A DNA stretch of 17,827 nt, taken from NCBI GenBank assembly GCA_002389785.1, contig DGQS01000251.1, positions 1-17,827 of the forward strand, in the 5' to 3' direction. The notes beneath the pieces are model-generated. The model saw nothing but the letters and a program-made list of their open reading frames with translations, was not told the DNA's origin and ran no database searches. The translations under genes were made by a program, and so were the position numbers. Positions within the stretch are counted from its first letter, which is position 1; every line of letters begins with the position of its first letter. Shown one piece after another: positions 15,810-17,827 of this stretch. This DNA comes from Bacteroidetes bacterium UBA4408. Lineage in GTDB: Bacteria > Bacteroidota > Bacteroidia > UBA4408.

Positions 15810-16136
15810 ATGATAACTGTATCTGAAAATGCGAAGCAACACGCATTAAATTTAATGAAAAATGAAAATCGCCCTGAAGGAACTTTTATTCGCGTAGGAG
15901 TAGAAGGTGGAGGTTGCAGCGGACTATCTTATAAATTGGAATTTGATACTGAAAAGCGTGATGGCGACCAGGTATTTGAGGACAAAGGAATAAAGATTAC
16001 GGTTGATAAAAAGAGCTTCTTATACCTAATAGGAACCGAACTTGATTATACCGGAGGCTTAAATGGAAAGGGTTTTGTTTTTAATAATCCAAACGCCAGC
16101 CGTACCTGTGGTTGCGGTGAGAGCTTCAGTGTATAA
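15810..16136 (+). CDS. sufA: A-type iron-sulfur carrier protein (SufA/IscA/ErpA family)
   Basis: The product has 108 residues, standard for the HesB/IscA family. The three invariant cluster-binding cysteines are present: Cys36 in GGGCSGLSY, and Cys100 and Cys102 in RTCGCGESF. The LDYTGGLNGKGFVFNNPNA segment is the family's conserved core. Known role: receives a cluster from the SufBCD scaffold and passes it to target enzymes. As first gene of a suf operon it is best called SufA, though sequence alone cannot separate SufA, IscA and ErpA. An unusually clear Shine-Dalgarno (AGAGG at 15799-15803) lies 6 bases before the ATG, and a strong promoter with two palindromes lies upstream. Confidence 0.94.
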   Translation: MITVSENAKQHALNLMKNENRPEGTFIRVGVEGGGCSGLSYKLEFDTEKRDGDQVFEDKGIKITVDKKSFLYLIGTELDYTGGLNGKGFVFNNPNASRTCGCGESFSV

Positions 16137-16170
16137 TCAAACAAGTTGGAATTTGCATTTCAATTTCGAG

Positions 16171-16193
16171 GTTTATTCTTTAATTCAATAAAC
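16171..16193 (+). other. AT-rich stem-loop between sufA and sufB
   Basis: GTTTATT (16171-16177) and AATAAAC (16187-16193) pair perfectly around a 9-base loop, 34 bases after the sufA stop. The stem is AT-rich and lacks a following T-run, so it is more likely an mRNA processing or stability element, or chance, than a terminator. Confidence 0.3.
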
Positions 16194-16229
16194 AAATCAT
16201 TTAGCAAATCAGTTTATAAACACTAACAA

Positions 16230-16255
16230 CTTCCTCAAACTAATGTAAAAGGAAG
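16230..16255 (+). promoter_or_regulatory. Hairpin that could mask the sufB ribosome-binding site
   Basis: CTTCCT (16230-16235) is the exact reverse complement of AGGAAG (16250-16255), which overlaps the sufB Shine-Dalgarno (AAGGA, 9 bases before the ATG). The 14-base loop contains an ATG directly followed by TAA (16243-16248). The 6 bp stem has three G-C pairs and would hide the ribosome-binding site when formed. Stability is marginal because of the loop size. Confidence 0.4.
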
Positions 16256-16262
16256 CATACCT

Positions 16263-17702
16263 ATGGCAAACGAACTATTTGAAGAAATTTCACAAAGCGA
16301 ATACAAATACGGCTTTGTTACCAATATTGAGTCTGATAATGCCCCAAAAGGTCTAAACGAAGACATCGTGCGCTTTATTTCAAAAAAGAAAAATGAGCCA
16401 CAGTTTATGCTCGATTTTAGATTGAAGGCATTTCGCTACTGGCAAAAAATGAAGGAACCCACTTGGGCGCATGTGCATTATCCGGAGATCAATTTTCAAG
16501 ACATCATTTACTATTCAGCTCCCAAACAAAAGCCTGTTTTAAATAGTTTGGATGAAGTGGATCCTGAATTGTTAAAAACCCTTGAAAAACTTGGTATTTC
16601 ATTGGAAGAGCAAAAGCGTTTAACAGGGGTAGCTGTTGATTTTGTAATGGACAGTGTTTCTGTTAAAACTTCTTTTAAAGAAAAACTTGCCGAGTTAGGT
16701 ATCATCTTTTGTTCCTTTGGAGAAGCAGTGCAAAATCATCCCGAACTTATAAAAAAATACATGGGAACTGTTGTTCCTTATACCGATAACTTTTATGCCG
16801 CACTTAATTCGGCAGTATTTACCGACGGATCTTTTTGCTATATACCAAAAGGAGTGCGTTGCCCAATGGAACTATCTACCTATTTTCGTATCAATTCGGC
16901 GGGAACAGGTCAGTTTGAGCGCACACTCATTATTGCCGACCAAGATGCTTATGTGAGTTATTTGGAAGGCTGTACAGCCCCTATGCGTGATGAAAATCAG
17001 TTGCATGCTGCAGTTGTTGAAATAGTTTCACATCAAAATGCAGAGGTAAAATACAGTACCGTTCAAAACTGGTATCCAGGTGATAAAGATGGAAAAGGAG
17101 GGATTTATAATTTCGTAACCAAGCGTGGAATTTGCTTAGAGAAAAATGCAAAAATTTCATGGACACAGGTAGAAACAGGTTCGGCAATTACTTGGAAATA
17201 CCCGAGCGTCATTTTAAAAGGCGATAATTCGGTTGGCGAATTTTACTCAGTAGCGGTAACCAATAATTTTCAACAAGCCGATACCGGTACAAAAATGATT
17301 CACCTGGGTAAAAATTCACGCAGCACCATTATCAGCAAAGGAATATCTTGTGGTAAAAGCAACAACAGTTACCGCGGTTTGGTGCGCATTTCAAAAGGTG
17401 CTGATAAAGCCCGAAATTTTTCGCAGTGCGATAGTTTGCTCATGGGCGATAAATGTGGAGCGCATACTTTTCCATACATCGAAATAAATAACAAATCAGC
17501 GATAGTCGAACACGAAGCAACTACCTCGAAAGTAGGCGAAGATCAAATTTTTTATTGCAAGCAAAGAGGCATCGATACTGAGAAAGCAATTGGTTTAATT
17601 GTTAACGGTTATTGCAAGGAAGTGTTTAATCAATTGCCAATGGAATTTGCAGTAGAAGCGCAGAAACTGTTAAGTGTAAGCTTAGAAGGAAGTGTAGGAT
17701 AG
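16263..17702 (+). CDS. sufB: Fe-S cluster assembly scaffold protein SufB
   Basis: The product has 479 residues, full length. With SufC and SufD it forms the scaffold on which iron-sulfur clusters are built. Conserved blocks include [19 protein letters not shown] (193-211), SYLEGCTAP (232-240), VQNWYPGD (267-274) and the C-terminal [19 protein letters not shown] (386-404). Cys389 corresponds to the sulfur-accepting Cys405 of the E. coli protein. His417 and Glu418 in [10 protein letters not shown] correspond to its His433/Glu434, with the same 28-residue spacing. The gap after sufA is 126 bp, and sufC follows after 48 bp. I see no TAnnTTTG promoter in the sufA-sufB gap, so expression is probably from the sufA promoter. 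Confidence 0.98.
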   Translation: MANELFEEISQSEYKYGFVTNIESDNAPKGLNEDIVRFISKKKNEPQFMLDFRLKAFRYWQKMKEPTWAHVHYPEINFQDIIYYSAPKQKPVLNSLDEVDPELLKTLEKLGISLEEQKRLTGVAVDFVMDSVSVKTSFKEKLAELGIIFCSFGEAVQNHPELIKKYMGTVVPYTDNFYAALNSAVFTDGSFCYIPKGVRCPMELSTYFRINSAGTGQFERTLIIADQDAYVSYLEGCTAPMRDENQLHAAVVEIVSHQNAEVKYSTVQNWYPGDKDGKGGIYNFVTKRGICLEKNAKISWTQVETGSAITWKYPSVILKGDNSVGEFYSVAVTNNFQQADTGTKMIHLGKNSRSTIISKGISCGKSNNSYRGLVRISKGADKARNFSQCDSLLMGDKCGAHTFPYIEINNKSAIVEHEATTSKVGEDQIFYCKQRGIDTEKAIGLIVNGYCKEVFNQLPMEFAVEAQKLLSVSLEGSVG

Positions 17703-17750
17703 TATGTTCATGTAAAAATAGTAAACGAAAAGTATTAAACAGATAGAGAC

Positions 17751-17827
17751 ATGTTGAAAATAAAAAATTTACAAGCCAGTATTGACGGGAAAGAAATTTT
17801 AAAGGGAATTAATTTAGAAGTAAAAGC
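17751..17827 (+). CDS. sufC: Fe-S cluster assembly ATPase SufC (3' truncated by window end)
   Basis: Only the first 25 codons are in the window. They read MLKIKNLQASIDGKEILKGI and continue NLEVKA, the typical start of SufC, an ABC-type ATPase, just before its Walker A loop. The position 48 bp after sufB on the same strand supports the call. Known role: ATP hydrolysis drives the conformational changes of the SufBCD scaffold. sufD, sufS and possibly sufE are expected beyond the window. Confidence 0.92.
   Translation, partial: MLKIKNLQASIDGKEILKGINLEVK

Overview
The window is about 17.8 kb of AT-rich bacterial chromosome, almost certainly from a member of the Bacteroidota. Three things point there: a type IX secretion (T9SS) type B C-terminal sorting domain, a PorP/SprF-family protein beside it, and several TAnnTTTG promoter -7 boxes of the Bacteroidota primary sigma factor. 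I see no rRNA, tRNA, IS element, phage gene or CRISPR array, and the genus cannot be named from this sequence. No gap between genes exceeds 300 bases; the longest is 217 bases, upstream of sufA.

Layout. (1) 1-5309, plus strand: a surface-secretion cassette. It holds the 3' part of a large repeat-built adhesin-like protein with a type B sorting domain, then a PorP/SprF-family outer-membrane protein, then a PorE-like protein (TPR, five-bladed PD40 propeller, carboxypeptidase-regulatory-like domain, OmpA domain). This looks like a secreted cargo with its dedicated T9SS partners. (2) 11830-5315, minus strand: a SPOR-like periplasmic protein, then the early tetrapyrrole genes hemA, a fused hemC-hemD and hemB, then rpoN (sigma-54) and a PAP2-like membrane protein that runs tail to tail into the PorE-like gene with only 5 bases between. 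HemA, HemC/D and HemB together turn glutamyl-tRNA into uroporphyrinogen III, apart from the glutamate-1-semialdehyde aminomutase step (HemL), which is not encoded here. (3) 11990-14502, plus strand: an alpha/beta hydrolase of the YbfF type and a multi-pass GT-C-like membrane protein. (4) 15592-14543, minus strand: thiL, which makes thiamine diphosphate. (5) 15810 to the end, plus strand: the start of a suf iron-sulfur assembly operon: an A-type carrier, sufB, and the first 25 codons of sufC.

The genes are mostly ordinary housekeeping functions. The less ordinary signals are regulatory: two palindromes in the suf promoter region, a possible hairpin that would mask the sufB ribosome-binding site, a Crp/Fnr-shaped palindrome upstream of hemA, and a thiL promoter so close to the start codon that the mRNA may be leaderless. 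At protein level the items worth a look are the HemC-HemD fusion and a PAP2-like protein that lacks the catalytic Asp. I found no convincing previously undescribed multi-gene system.
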